DNA from: Malania oleifera
Lineage: Eukaryota; Streptophyta; Magnoliopsida; Santalales; Ximeniaceae
DNA length: 64,000 nucleotides
Reading direction: 5' to 3'
Assembly: GCF_029873635.1 (NCBI RefSeq)
Contig: NC_080428.1
Location: 62,863,957 to 62,927,956, forward strand
Shown here: piece after piece, positions 34,721-48,397 of the stretch
Layout: each line of letters opens with the position of its first letter
Position numbering within the stretch: the stretch's first letter is position 1
The notes under the pieces: generated by a model
The model's input: the letters and a program-made list of their open reading frames with translations, nothing else
What the model was told of the DNA's origin: nothing
Database searches by the model: none
Position numbers and translations under genes: made by a program

Positions 34721-37700
34721 TAAACGGGTATCTCTTCATACGCCAAAGCATCCCCAATCTCTAAGGACTCGTAACTAATCATATGTGACAAATCCAGAAC
34801 GTACCTCCTCAACATGGATACATGGAACACATCATGGATCCTCAAGAGTGTTGGGGGTAGTGCAAACCTGTAGGCTACCAAACCAACTCATTCCAATAAC
34901 TCGAATGGTCTGATATACCTCGAGCTTAGCTTGCCCTTCTTCTTGAACCTCATCACTCCTTTTATTGGAGCGATTCTCAAGAATATCTTACCCCCCACCT
35001 CGAATTCCAACTCACGACAGCGAACATCCGCGTAACTCTTCTGCCGACTCTGAGCTGATTTAATCCTATACCCACTCAATCTGACCTTCTCAGAAACCTA
35101 TTATACGAGTTCGGGACCCAATACCTGTCATTCATAGATCTCATCCCAATATAAGAAAGACCGACACCTCCTACCGTACAATGCCTCGAATAGTGCCATC
35201 CTGATACTAGCCTGGAAGCTATTGTTATAGGCAAACTCCACTAATGGTAGAAACTGAACCCAACTACCACCGAAGTCTAATATACAAGCCCGTAACATAT
35301 CCTCCAAGATCTGTATCATCCTCGCTGACTGTCCATCAGTCTGGAGGTGGAATGTTGTACTAAAATTAAGCTTCATCCCCAATGCTTCCTGTAAACTCTT
35401 CCAGAATCGAGAAGTGAACCTCAGGTCTCAATCTAAAAAAATGAACACCGGTACCCTGTGCATTCCGACTATCTCTTGCACGTACAAATCTTCTAACCTA
35501 CTTAAAGAGTAGCTAACCTTCATCGGTATAAAGTGAGCATATTTAGTCAACCTGTCCAAGATCACCCAGATGGTATTCTACCCATGTAGTGCTAGAGGTA
35601 ACCTGGTGACAAAGTCCATGGAGATGTGCTCCTATTTCCACTTCGGAATACTCAATGGCTGCAATGGCCCTGTTAGCCTCTAATGTTCAGCCTTTACCTG
35701 CTGACACATCAGACATTGCTCCACAAACCAAGCAATCTCCCATTTCATGCCACTCCACTAGAAAGATTCGCACAAATCCCGATACATCTTCATACTACCC
35801 GGATGTACAGTACACAAAGAATGATGTGCCTCCTACAGAATCATCCTCTTTATCCCCTCGTCATTTGGAACACAGCCTGGTCCCAAACCTTAGCACACCT
35901 CCCTTAGAGATGTTAAAATCTGCTGCCAACCCTTGCTGCACTTTCTCTACAACCTCAACTAACTCCACATCATTAGCCTGTGTGGCTTTAATCCTCTCAA
36001 ATAATGTCGGCTAGATCACCAAACTAGCGATGAAAGTCTGATGATTACCATCCGCCAACTCCATGCCAAGACTTCCCAAATCTCATCTGATATAATACTG
36101 AACTACTACTGCAGATACTGACACGTGCTCTGAATTTTGACTCAACGCATCAACGACCACATTAGCTTTCCCCGGGTGATAGCTAATCGTGCAATCATAG
36201 TCCTTGATCAGTTCAAGCCACCTCCTCTACCTCATGTTTAACTCCTTCTGTGTGAAAAAGCATTTGAGACTTTTGTGGTCCATGAAGATCTCATATTTTG
36301 TCACCGTATAAGTAATGTCTCTAGATCTTCAACACATATGCTACTATTATCAACTCCAGATCATGCGTAGGGTAATTCTTCTCGTACTCCTTAAGTTGCC
36401 GAGAAGTATAAGCAATTACTTTTTCCCTATTGCATCGGCACACATCCCAACCCCTTCAGCGATGCGTCGATGTAAATCACAAAACCACTGTCCCCAGATG
36501 GGATGGTTAAGACTGGAGCAGTGACCAATTGGTGTTTCAACTCCTGGAAACTCCGCTCACACTCGTCAGTCCAATCAAATCTCACAACCTTCCTTATCAA
36601 CTGTGTCAGAGGGCCAGATAACTTAGAGAACCCCTCCAAAAACCGCCGATAATACTCAGCCAGTCCTACAAAACTCTAAACATCCTGCACGCTCTTCGGT
36701 TTCACCCAGTCAACCACTGCTTCTATCTTACCAGGATCAATTGAGATACCACCCTTCGACACGACATGGCCTAGAAACGCGACCTGATTCAGTCAGAACT
36801 CACATTTCTTCAGCTTAGCATACAACTTCTTCTCCCGTAGAACCTGAAGTACCAACATCAAATGGTTTCCGTGCTCTTCCGAACTCTTAGAATATACTAG
36901 AATATAGTCGATGAATACTACTACAAACTGATCCAAATATTCAGGGAAAACCCTGTTCATTAGGTCTATAAATACCGTCAAAGCATTATTCAACTCGATA
37001 GGCATGACCAGAAACTCGTAGTGACCATATCTGGTTCGGAAAGCAGTTTTCACAACATCCTCAGTTCTAACTTTCACTTGATGATACCCTAACCGTAGAT
37101 CGATCTTCAAAAAGACCTATGTTTCCTGCAATTAGTCAAACAGATCATCTATATGAGGCAACGGGTTTCGGTTCTTCACTGTTACCTTGTTGATCTTAAG
37201 GTAATCAATACACATTCACATCGACTCGTCCATCTTCTTCATGAACAATACTGGAGCACTCCAGGGTGAAACACTAAGTCTGATAAAGCTCTTATCAAGT
37301 AGTTCCTACAACTACTCCTTCAACTCTCTAAGTTCAACTGGAGCCATCTGGTATGGAGCTTTAAAAATCGGTGCCTTACCTGACAGCATATCAATAGCGA
37401 ACTCCACCTCCCGATCAAGAGGTAAACCGGGTAAGTCTTCTAGGAATACATCCAGAAATTTGTTAACCACTTGGATATCTTCAAGTTTCACATCATCCCG
37501 AGGTGGTTCCTTCACGCAAGCTAGGTACCCCTAATAACCCTCCAAGAGTAACCCTCTTGCATCTACAGCTAATAGAATCTGTGGCGCTGAATGCACATAC
37601 GATCCTACGAACTCATATTCCTTCTCCCCAAGTGGTCTAAATACTACTACCTTCCTACAACAATCAATCACCGCATAACTAGAGAATAACCAATCCATCC

Positions 37701-37860
37701 CCAGTATGACGTCAAACCCGCACATGTCATATACTACTAGGTTCACCAGTAGCAGCCTCCCCTGAACAACCACTAAACAGTTTCCTAACATCTTACTACA
37801 GATTGTTACACTCCCAGTCGGAGTAGCCACCAATAACCCCTCATCCATCATTTGGGTTTC
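34721..37860 (-). pseudogene. G3 pol remnant (fossil)
   Basis: On the minus strand, in order: protease region ending about 37531, linker FLDVFLEDLPGLPLDREVEF (37312-37515), reverse transcriptase with [13 protein letters not shown] and the [11 protein letters not shown] active-site region (36793-37110), RNase H near 36200-36640, integrase pieces (35128-35800, with FHLQTDGQS) and the start of the C-terminal segment (34888-35079). Confidence 0.88.
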
Positions 37861-37871
37861 AACCCCCTATA

Positions 37872-40122
37872 TGTTGACCTTATTGGTCATGCCCGGTTTT
37901 GATTATGACAAATACTCATTGTATCTAATGAGTGTTTGAGGTTTTGTGCAGGAATTAAGACTTTTAAGATCAAGATGTGTACAAAGCAAGCAAAGATTGA
38001 AGACCCAATTACATTATGTTGTAATATGTAATTCATTTGTGTAATTGGTCTGTAATATTAATTAGGGCTATTTGGTTTGTAATAAGCTCACACACATCAC
38101 ATGTATGATTTACTACATAAGTTCAAACAAACCATAAATAAGAAAGGACCTTAGAAAGACCTTAGGGTTTTCACTTCGGTCGACCGACACCAGACTTTTC
38201 CGGTGTCTTCAAATTGAACCCCAAGTGACTCTAGGACACACACATATACACATTTTTTTGTTAAGCACTTGAATAGGGTTTATATGCTTCAAGATTGGAC
38301 CGAAATGCACACATGGTGCACTTTCGGTCGACCAGCACATTCAGTTCATTTTGGCCTGGTCGACCGAAACCAGGCCTGGGTCAACAGTTGACCAAGGCCC
38401 TGGTCGACCGAACCAAAATAGTTCAAAAAGCCCTGGTCGACCGAAACCCTTTTTGTTCAACTTTTTGACCACCTGGTCTACCGAACCAGGTAGTTCAAAA
38501 AGCCCTGGTCGACCGAAACCTCGTTGGGTCAAAAGTTTGACCATATGGTCGACCGACCACTTTTATACTATAACTACCTGGTTGACCAAAGGGTCCTTGG
38601 GGAAAATCCTAGCAATCTGGTCGACCAACCAGGTAGTTCAAAATGCCCTGGTCAACCGAAGCTCGAAAAATTGGGAAATTGCCCTCTCCTGGTCGACCGT
38701 GCCCTTAGTTCAATATTTCCCTGGTCGATCGAACCATTTAAACATGGTCGACCGAAACATTTCTGGTCGACCGGACCTCTCAGGTTGCCATCATTTTTAC
38801 CGCAGGTTAATACTTTTTAAAAAGGGTTAAAATGTTTTAAACATCATTAAACTTTCCTAATAATACCCAATAAGTCCCCAACGGTCATATTTTCTCTCAT
38901 GTCTATATATATGAATTCATTTGAGAAAATTAGGTGTGATTTACCACTTTGATTAGGGAAGAATTTTCTGAAAAATAAAAACCCTATACTACTCACTTTT
39001 GGGCCTCATTCACTCAAGCTTACTTTCTATTATCGCCTACATCATTTGTAAGTGGATTGAGTGTGTGTTTGAGAAGGTTTGCTCTCCTTATTTTATTTGT
39101 TTGACATGATTTTATTTGAGAGCAAAACCTAAGGATTCTTAGGGGACTTTGTTGATAAGTCTATCCTAAGAAGATTTTGTTAGATCTTCTAAATTTGCAC
39201 CTTCATTGCAAGATCTTGAGAAGAGTGTATTTGTTTTTGGTTGCAAAAACTTTTCAAACACTTCCAAATATATTACTTGCTAAAATACAAAGATTACACA
39301 TCTTTTGCAAACCAAGCATATACATCATTTAATACTTAAGTGCTTGAGATATCTCACTGATTGATATACTTGAGACTTGACATCTTTGTGTGGACTTATT
39401 TGCTAAATATATTGTGATACAAAGATTGCTTGTTTGTCACTCTCACGTACGCATTACACTGATAAAAAATACTTTTGAGAGTGGAACCATTTAGACCACA
39501 TTGAGCTTACATATTGAATCATATTGTGGTGTTTCTTATTGCGCGCATTTGGGTACATATCTACTTTGCACGAAAGCACAATCACTGTACCATCTAATTA
39601 TATACACATTTGTTGTATATCCACGCACGGGCCTGAAGAGGGAGACTAGCCCTGGAATAGTCTTGGATTGGCTTTGACCCAGTTAGGAAAGCTTGGTGCG
39701 TCGTCTTGTTAAGGCGTGTAGGTTGAGGTCAGCCCCTCTAATTGACCTGATTAAGGTTGAGGTCAGCCCTGTGTTAATTTGACCTGGTTGTAAACGGTGC
39801 CGCTCCACCCTTAAGTGAGCTTCTAGTGGAATCCTCTAGCTTACGAGTTAGAGGCGGGGACGAAGGCACAGTTGGCCGAACCCCGATATCATATCGTATG
39901 TTCATTTACATTTCCACACTTTATATTTACTGCACGTATATATTATTGTGTGATTGATGCGTTTGATTTAATTTTCACATCATTGTTATCTCGCATTCGG
40001 AAATTGCATTAACAAGTCCCTAGGTTGTGTATATACTGTTGTTGAATAGATTAACCTAGGAGAAAATGTTTTAAATTCCAATTCACCCCCCTCCCCCTCT
40101 TGGGAATACACCAATTCTAACA
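37872..40122 (+). mobile_element. Solo LTR S5 of a different, SIRE-like family, inside G3
   Basis: A 2,251-bp solo LTR from TGTTGACCTT to AATTCTAACA with the perfect 5-bp duplication CTATA (37867-37871 and 40123-40127). G3 coding sequence resumes on both sides. The end AATTCACCCCCCTCC...CTTGG resembles the 3' part of LTRs of SIRE/Maximus-type copia elements; this family call is from memory and moderate. It carries an array of GGTCGACC palindromes (38179-38772) upstream of a TATATATA stretch near 38903-38912. It was the last insertion at this site. Confidence 0.85.
38179..38772 (+). repeat. Array of GGTCGACC palindromes in S5
   Basis: About 15 sites in 600 bp, 11 of them exact GGTCGACC, most in the wider context CTGGTCGACCGAA. 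The four variants are GGTCTACC, GGTTGACC, GGTCAACC and GGTCGATC. Between sites a short motif AGTTCAAAA(A/T)GCC recurs, so part of the array arose by duplication of a unit. A TATA-like stretch follows about 130 bp after the last site. Confidence 0.92.
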
Positions 40123-40229
40123 CTATAGTTTCACAAAACTAGCAGATATAAACAAATGGGTTACTCCCGAATCAAATAAAACAACAGCTCTATTTGAAAG
40201 CAATAACATGGTACCCGTCAACACGTTCC

Positions 40230-41361
40230 CAGCGTGTTCTACATTTGCTGGAGTAAGGGAGTACACCCTCTTCGAAACCGTGTTTGCCTAATAGTTCCCC
40301 CAAGGCATCTGATTACTTCCACGGTTCTGGTTCTGTGTAGGCATCTCCCTCCTTTATGCCTGACATTTTCGGGATATGTGGCCCGATTTGCCACAATTGT
40401 AGCATTTACCCCAAGACGGCTAGCATTCACCGTCGTGCCATTTACGACACTTGGTGCATGGTGTGGAGGATAGATCCCTCTGAGAACTCTACCATTCGGT
40501 ATTCTAGTGATAAATCGAACTATAATTCTTCTTCTTCTTCTTCTTCTTCCACTGTCCCTATCGAGGACCAGTCTGAGAACCAGAGGATACTAGGCTCTTC
40601 ATCTATTCATGTACCACCTCATCCCTCTGAAGGTCAACCTCAACTATGGCGGCTTTATCCATCAAAATAGAAAACTCTTGGATCTGCAACATCCCCACAA
40701 GCCTACGAATGTCCTTCCTCAAACCCTTCTCGAACCTATGAGCCTTCTCATACTTGTTCGAGACCAAGTATAGCACGAAACGAGATAACTCAATATATCT
40801 GACAACATATCTCTGCACCGTTGGGGTTCCCTACGTCACGCTCGAGAACTCATCAGCCTTCGCGTCACGAGTGGAAGCCGGGAAGTATCTCTCGAAAAAT
40901 ACCTCCTTGAAACGGCTTCAAGTCATACTAGATAGATCAGCTCTCTGCTTCTCAAGAAAACTTACAGTCTTCCACCATCTTTCCGCTTCTCCTGCCAACT
41001 GAAAGGTAGAATAGAGAACCTTTTGCTGGTCAGTGCAATGCAGAACTTTCAATATTTTCTCGATCTTCTGCACCCAGTTCTCCGCTACTATTGGATCGGG
41101 TCCTCCCGTAAATGTCAGAGGGTGCATACGGGTGAATCTCTCTATGGTACAACCCGTGGCAGTAGGATAGTGCTCACGTCTCCTAACACTACGCCCGATC
41201 TCCTGCATAACTTGCCTCGTCAAACCCCGAGGCACAGAAGGAGACTCGTCACTTGCAGTCCCCTCAGAACCATCATCCAAGTTGTTATCCTTGGGCTCCA
41301 TTTTGAAAATAAGATAGGAATCAGTTAGAAATCCTATATCATACACAGTTAACACAATCAT
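40230..41361 (-). pseudogene. G3 gag remnant (fossil)
   Basis: The minus-strand translation has FTRMHPLTFTGGPDPIVAENW and QLAGEAERWWKTVSFL, which is the gypsy gag core also seen in G1, and further on a zinc-knuckle remnant near 40350-40400. A short CTT/TTC microsatellite lies near 40528-40548. Confidence 0.85.
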
Positions 41362-41628
41362 TGAAAGCTAATCATGTCAACTACTACTCTTACGGGTCCA
41401 GGTCTGTCCTACCACACTGACACAAAACCATCAATGGTTTGCCGTGATTTTATTGAAATCGTCATTCCAGGAAAAACACAGAACACCGCCAATGAGTCCC
41501 CGTATAGCAACAAAACAACCCTCAACCTACTCTACCCATTTCCTACATCCTATACTTTGGTATGTACACATAGCTACGCCTAACCAAGTCTACAAGACCT
41601 AACAAACTAGTTAGCTCTGATACCAAGT

Positions 41629-43453
41629 TGTCACGCCCTAAACCCGCGGATGGGTTTCAGGTGTGAATATAATAACCTAACATGTCTCTGTATCAATTAA
41701 AACATACATGATACTACACTGAATGAGGGTCCGACCCTGTGGGGTACACGTACACCCTATACACATTCATATACATATCCATACTCATCAAATATGCAAC
41801 GAAAATGTTCTTTCTACATATACATCATACCATACCAGAGTCTATACATAACTAGAATATATGTTCCCAAAATACAATACATACTCTAGGTGTTTACAAA
41901 ACCCAACAATGACAACCCGGTTACAAAACCCATACTTACACAGGTACTAAACGCAGCTAACCAACACCCACACTTTCAAACACTAGGATGCTAGTTTCGG
42001 CTACCCAAAGGACCTAAAAAATATTTGTATATTCGGGGTGAGACACCTCTCAGTAAGGAAGAAAGCAAGATATATCAATGTGCGGCATATAAGTGTTATT
42101 CCAATATAAAACATGACACGATACAGTTCCAGTATTTTCACAATTATGTTCCAGTACATACAATACCAAACATACGGTCAGTGTCATCACACTCAAGCAA
42201 TTGATACCCTGTAATAACCGAAGTCTCACAGCGATATCATACTAATACAGTGTTCACTCACACCCATCGGTGACTAACTGGAACGAACAGGTGATATTTC
42301 ACACCCTCGGATATAGAGTCGGACACTCTCGCCCATGGTAATTAGCCGAGACACAGCGACAGCGTACGATAATTAGCTGCCCCTAGCTGCTTTACAAAAC
42401 CTAGAACAATTTTGGAACTCATGTTCCTATACTCATCAGCGTACAGTAATTAGCTACCCTTGGCTATTTTACAAAACCCTGGTACATTTTACATGCAACA
42501 TTTCATTCCACACTTATTTGAGTATACATCAAATCATATCGTTTTCAATTTGAGAAATACAATTTAATACAAATACAGGTACGGTCATCTCATTACTACC
42601 AATTTATAAAACATATGATTTTCCAAACGAAATAGAGATGATACCAAAAACCTCAAATTTTCCCAAAAATTGTAACCTAAAAATCCTGCATTTTCACGTG
42701 ATAGATTTTTCCAAATAAGTAACCAAAACATACATACAATTGTAAACTACATGTTTACCAATTCCAATTTCAAAAATAATTGATATAAATAGAATCCCCT
42801 TACCTCTTTCGGAATACTAAAATACGAACTTTATGACTCCAAAACTACGAACCAAGTTCCCAAAACCTAAACATCCAAGAACTATACTTCACTACAATTC
42901 TTACTACTACATATATACCGAAATGAAACTGAAATCGGACCCTGAGGTTTTGGGTCAAAACCCATAGATCCCCGAAACAAATTTTCGATCCGCTAAAAAC
43001 GTAGAGCTTCTCCTCCTGATCCACGTGGTAACGTCGGATCGTCGATTCCGGAAACTGATGGCTTGAAATCCTAGAGAGAAAGAGAGAAGTTTCAAGTTCT
43101 GGAGAGAAAGAGAGAGTTTAGCTTTCTTAGCAATGAAGCAAATGAAAAAGATATTTATAACCCTTTGACCCGGCCAGCCTCATCAACGAAACGGCGTCGT
43201 CGTCGATGAGCCGCAGAAGGAAGTTCGTCGATGCCAAGGTGGCTTTATCGAAGAACCTTAGATTTCAGGATTTCCCAAAATCTCTCGGCATCTCCTCGTT
43301 GACGAACTATTGAATTTCGTCGCTGAGCTAAACAAGAGGCTTCGTCGTTGAGCAAAGAAGCCTCATCAACGAACCCTGTAAATTTTACCTTTTAAACTTT
43401 CCTTCTCTTTTCCTCATTTATTTAATACATCTATCCTGGGTTGGGTTCTTACA
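41629..43453 (-). repeat. 5' LTR of G3
   Basis: A 1,825-bp LTR, close in length and sequence to the G1 LTRs. It has TCGTCGACGA-derived sites at about 43190-43380 (plus strand), mostly decayed, for example GTCGTCGATGAG and TCATCAACGA, followed on the minus strand by TATAAATA near 43156. Confidence 0.88.
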
Positions 43454-43581
43454 ATAGAGGTTAGTATGGAACACCCATTTTCCCCTTGTTTGGGTGGGTT
43501 ATATATGTATGGTATCAGAGATACATATGTTATGTATGTTTAGTGGTACTTCGGGCCTACCTAGAGGGTCGGGGCGCTACA
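43454..43581 (+). repeat. G2 5' LTR, last piece
   Basis: Matches the end of the 3' LTR (50435-50558), ending GGGTCGGGGCGCTACA, directly before the primer site. Confidence 0.88.
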
Positions 43582-43639
43582 ATTGGTATCAGATATGTAA
43601 GGTACCAAGATTCTAAACAATTTTCTCAATTATCTCTTC

Positions 43640-44900
43640 AGGATGGAGTCCAGGGATAATACTTCTAACGCTAGAAGCAGTACCAGTAAAGGGGCTAGCC
43701 ATGAGGCTGGCAGTGACTCCATAGTGGTATTTCGAGACTTTATCAGCAGTTTATGGTGGAGATCATGCGGAGTTCTAGGGGGCAAGACCGTCCCACGGTT
43801 GAGCTGAAAGGTTCTATTATTAAGTTCACCCGACTAAAGCCTCCTACCTTCGCAGGGAGTATAGACCCCATCCGAGTAGAGAATTAGATTCGGGAGATCG
43901 AGGAGATCTTGGTTGTTCTACGTTGCACGGATAAGCAGAAAGTGCTCTATGCTATGTTCAAATTGATAGGTGAAGCGAAGAGATGGTGGGAATTAGTGAG
44001 GATGTTGGAGGAACAGAGGCCAGTATAGGTGGCAATGACATGGGGTCATTTTAGAGAGGCGTTCTTTGAGCGATAATTTCCATCCACTGTCAGGAATGCA
44101 AAGATGGAAGGGTTCATGATCCTGACTCAGGGGCAGTTGATGATGAAGCAATACACCGCAGATTCATGGAGTTGTCCCGCTTTGCTCCGTTTATTGTACT
44201 GGATGAGGCGAGGAAAGCTTGGAAGTTTAAGAGGGGTCTGAATAAGGAGATCCAGAAGCAGATGGCGATACTACAGATACAGGACTTTGCTACTTTGGGT
44301 GATAAAGCCAATGTGGTAAAGAAGAGCTGGTAGGGGGATTCAGAGGTTCAGATTTTGAAGAAGAGGCCAGCACCTTCCAGTTCTTATTCAGGTTTGAGGC
44401 AAGGCACTTGGAAGAAATATGGTTGTGGTGGAGGCCAGCGGCGAAAGACTGGTAGTGGTACTTCTCACGGTACCACATCTTCCTTTGCTTGTCCTACTTG
44501 TGGCAAGCAACATGTAAGGAAGTGCATGATGGGTTCAGGTGTTTGCTAGCAATGTGGTAGACCAGGGCATATGGCGCGTGAGTGCGACTCGCCATATTGG
44601 GGAGGTGCTCAGGCACCACGTGGTGGATATCAAAGGGGTACTACCCAGGCAAGGGTGTATTCCCTAATCCCTCGCAACACAAAGAACGCAAGAGATATGG
44701 TGACAAATAATATTTATATGCTTTCAAATAAAGTTGTGGTATTATTTGATTTAGGAGCAACGCATTCCTTTATTTACCAGGGATTCGTTAAATTATATGT
44801 GTTAGAGGCACAACTATTAGATAAACAATTAGCAGTAGCCACACCATCAGGGTCAGTAGTCATATGTAGTAGGGTGACTCAGGGTTTCCCATAGAGATTC
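43640..44900 (+). pseudogene. G2 gag and protease remnant (fossil)
   Basis: Gag core KPPTFAGSIDP near 43840, zinc-knuckle QCGRPGHMARECDSP near 44550-44590, and protease VVLFDLGATHSFIY near 44735-44775 (the usual motif is DSGATHSFI). Confidence 0.85.
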
Positions 44901-45148
44901 AGGGGAGAGTGTTACCATTCAGTTTGATTGTGTTTGAGATACATGGCTTCAATATCATTATAGGGATGGACTAGCTAGCGGCCAGTTATGCCAGCATCGA
45001 TTTCCGCATAAAAGAGGTAGTATTCAAGCCTCCCAGGGAGCAGGAATTCAAGTTTGTGGGGTCGTGTGTGCGTTTTGCACCACGTATCCTTTCAACTATT
45101 TAGGCTAGGAGGTTACTTATAGAGGGATGCCAGGGGTATCTGGCATTT

Positions 45149-48096
45149 ATGAAAGAAATTCTGAGAGGAGAACTTAAGTTGGAGGAGATTCCCATAGTGA
45201 ATGAGTTTCCAGATGTGTTCCTAGAGGACTTGTCGGGATTGCCTTCTGATTGTGAGATGGAGTTCACTATAGATTTTACTCCAGGCATGGCACCGATTTC
45301 GAAAGCTCCATATCGTATGGCTCCAGCAGAACTGAGGCAATTGAAGGAGCATCTACAAGAGTTACTTAATAAGGGCTACATCCGACCGAGTATTTCACCT
45401 TAGGGAGCACCGGTGCTATTTGTGAAGAAGAAGGATGGGTCGATGAGGATGCACATCGACTACAGAGAGATTAACAAGGTGACAGTGAAGAATAAATACC
45501 CGTTACCCAGAAATGATGATCTGTTTGACCAGCTGCAAGGCACACAGGTCTTTTCTAAGATCGATCTGCGACCTAGGTATCATCAGCTAAAGGTGAAGTT
45601 GGAGGACGTACCGAAAACTGCATTCCGAACTAAGTATAGCCACTATGAATTTTTGGTTATGCCTTTTAAATTGACCAATGCTCCTGCAGCATTTATGGAC
45701 TTGATGAACAGGGTGTTCCACAAGTGTTTGGATCAATTTGTGGTCGTTTTCATTGATGAAATCACGATTTATTCGAGGAGTCTTGTGGAGCATGCAGTTC
45801 ATTTGAGGTTGGTACTTTGGGTGCTTAGGGAGAAGAATTTGTTTGCAAATTTAAGAAATGCGAGTTCTGGTTAGAGCAAGTGGCATTTCTGGGGTATGTT
45901 GTATCCAGGGAAGGGGTATTAGTGAAACCGAGTAAGATAGAAGCAGTAATGGACTGGGCGAGGTCGAATAATGTTCAGGAGGTCAGGAGTTTTCTGGGTC
46001 TTGCAGGATATTACCGACGGTTCGTAGTAGGGTTCTCCAGACTATTAGGTCCATTGACATGACTTACGAGGAAGAACGTAAAGTTTGAATGGACTGATGA
46101 GTGCAAGTAGAGTTTTTAGGAACTGAAGCAGTGGCTGGTTACTGCTCCAATTCTGACCATTCTATCAGGGGATGGTGGATTTGTTATTTACAGTGACGCC
46201 TCTAAGAAGGGTTTCGGGTGTGTTCTAATGCAATAGAGAAAGGTAACTGCTTATGCTTCTTGTCAACTCAATGAGTACGAGAAGAACTACACGACACACG
46301 ATATGGAATTAGCAGTGGTAGTGTATGCATTGAAGATCTGGAGGCACTACCTGTATAGTGAAAGGTGCGAGATTTTTACTGATCATAAAAGTTTAAAGCA
46401 CTTTTTCACCCAGAAGGAGTTGAACATGAGGCAGAGGAGATGGTTGGAGCTGATAAAGGACTACGATTGTATCATTAGTTACCACCAAGAAAATTTAATG
46501 TGGTAGCTGATGCTCTGAGTCGAAAGTCAGTGGATGTGCAAGTCTCAGCAGTAAGTATTTAGCATCAGATCAATATAGACCTAGAAAGGTTAGGAGTAGA
46601 GTTAGTGGAAGGAAATCACCAAGCCTTCATTTCTACCTTGGTGGTACAGCCGACCTTACGAGAGAAGATCAGAATAGCTAAGATGAAAGATGCAGAGCTA
46701 GTAGAGGTTATGGAGGGACTTCGAGATGATTTAAAGTCAAATTTCAATATCTTTGATTATGGGGTATTGAGATTCCATAGCAGAATCTGCGTACCGAATG
46801 ACGCCAAGATCAAGTGAATCATTCTAGAGGAGGCACATCATTTACTCTACACAGTACATCTAGGGAGTACAAAGATGTACTGAAATCTACAGGAATCTTT
46901 CTGGTGGTCTAACATGAAAAGAGAGATTGCCCGTTTCGTAGAGTAGTGCCTAATATGTCAGTAGGTGAAGGCCGAACATCAGAGGCTGGTGAAACCGTTG
47001 CAACCATTTCTCATTCCTAAGTGGAAGTGGGAGCACATTTCCATAAATTTTGTCACGGGATTGCCATCAGCACTTCATAGACAGAATGCAATTTGGGTTG
47101 TGGTTAACAGATTGACAAAGACAGCTCGTTTCATCCCCGTTAAAGTCAGTCATTCTATGGATAGGCTGGCAGAGCTTTATGTGCAGGAGATAGTCAGATT
47201 GTATGGGGTGCCGGTGTCGATTGTCTCAAATAGAGATCCACGATTTACTTCCCAGTTCTGGAAGAGTCTTCAGGAAAAGTTGGGATCTCAACTTACGTTC
47301 AATACTACGTTTCACCCAAAGACCGATGGTCAGTCAAAGAGGACCATCCAGATCCTAGAGGATATGCTGAGAGCATGTGTACTAGACTTTGGGGGCAGTT
47401 GGATCAAATATCTGCCGTTAGTTTTGTTTGCCTACAACAATAGTTATCAGGCTAGTATTGGGATTGCACCGTATAAGGCACTATATGGTCGGAGGTACCA
47501 ATCTCTGTTATACTGGGACGAGGTTGGTGAGCGACAAATGTTGGGGCCAGAGTTGGTCTAGCAAACCTCAGAGAAGGTCAAGCTCATCAGGGAACGAATT
47601 AAAGCAGCTCAAAGTCGGCAGAAGAGTTACGTTGATACACGTCGGCGAGAATTAAAGTTCGAGGTAGGTGATGCTATGTTTTTTTAAGATTGTTCTAATG
47701 AAAGGAGTGATGAGGTTTGGTAGGAAGGGCAAGCTAAATCCTAGGTACGTCGGACCGTTCGAAATTCTGGAGAGAGTCGGTTCAGTGGCATACAAAATAG
47801 CATTACCTCCCGCATTGTCTAGAATTCACGATGTGTTCCACTTGTCCATGCTTAGGAGGTCTGTTCCAGATTCTTCGCATGTGATCAGTTATGAGTCGTT
47901 GGAGCTCGAGGACACATTAGAATATGAGGAGATACCAGTTCATATCCTAAATCATAAAGAGCAGGAATTACATACGAAGAGGATTTCACTAGTAAAAGTA
48001 TTGTGGCATAATCACGCAATAGAGGAAGCTTCATGGGAGCTAGAGTCAAAGATACGTCAGAAGTATCCTCATCTTTTCAAAGATGCTCAGAGCTAA
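45149..48096 (+). pseudogene. G2 pol remnant: RT, RNase H, integrase, chromodomain-like end (fossil)
   Basis: Pieces in order: FPDVFLEDLSGLPSDCEMEF (45200-45260), reverse transcriptase [19 protein letters not shown] (45420) and [13 protein letters not shown] active-site region (45745), RNase [17 protein letters not shown] and [11 protein letters not shown] (46303-46420), integrase core (46965-47561, with TDGQSKRTIQ) and C-terminal VKVLWHNHAIEEASWELE (47995-48050), chromodomain-like. Confidence 0.9.
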
Positions 48097-48397
48097 ATAG
48101 GTAAACAGGACGGTAAGTAAGTGGTATGTATATATTATAGTTAGAGTAAGTTTGTTTATGGTTTAGAGTATATTTGGTCTTCAAAAGAGTTGCGTTTGGA
48201 TATTCTAATCTCCTGAGACACTATGTGTAACCACGGTATTCCTCCACCATAAGTGAAGGCAAGTAATAAATTTAGGATGGGGCTGCTATATGGGTAGGCG
48301 CGGGCTCTTCCTAAAGTCAGAACAGGGATAGTTCTGATGACATGATAGGAAACAGTTAGCAAATTTTGAGGACGAAATTTTTATAAGGAGGGGAGAT

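Larger units (their letters stand above)
34721..43453 (-). mobile_element. Ty3/gypsy element G3, antisense, truncated, inside the G2 5' LTR (fossil)
   Basis: Same family as G1: its LTR (41629-43453) starts TGTAAGAACCC and ends GGGCGTGACA on the minus strand, and its primer site TTGGTATCAGAGC adjoins it. Only the 5' LTR is present. The element ends at 34721 within the last part of pol and has no 3' LTR and no visible target duplication. It contains solo LTR S5. The coding region is broken at several places. Confidence 0.88.

Noticed and set aside
38179-38772. Regularly spaced palindromic repeats that look like a CRISPR array
   Set aside because: The sequence is plant nuclear DNA, the spacers are themselves related, the repeats are only 8-13 bp and lie in an LTR promoter. 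No cas genes are present.
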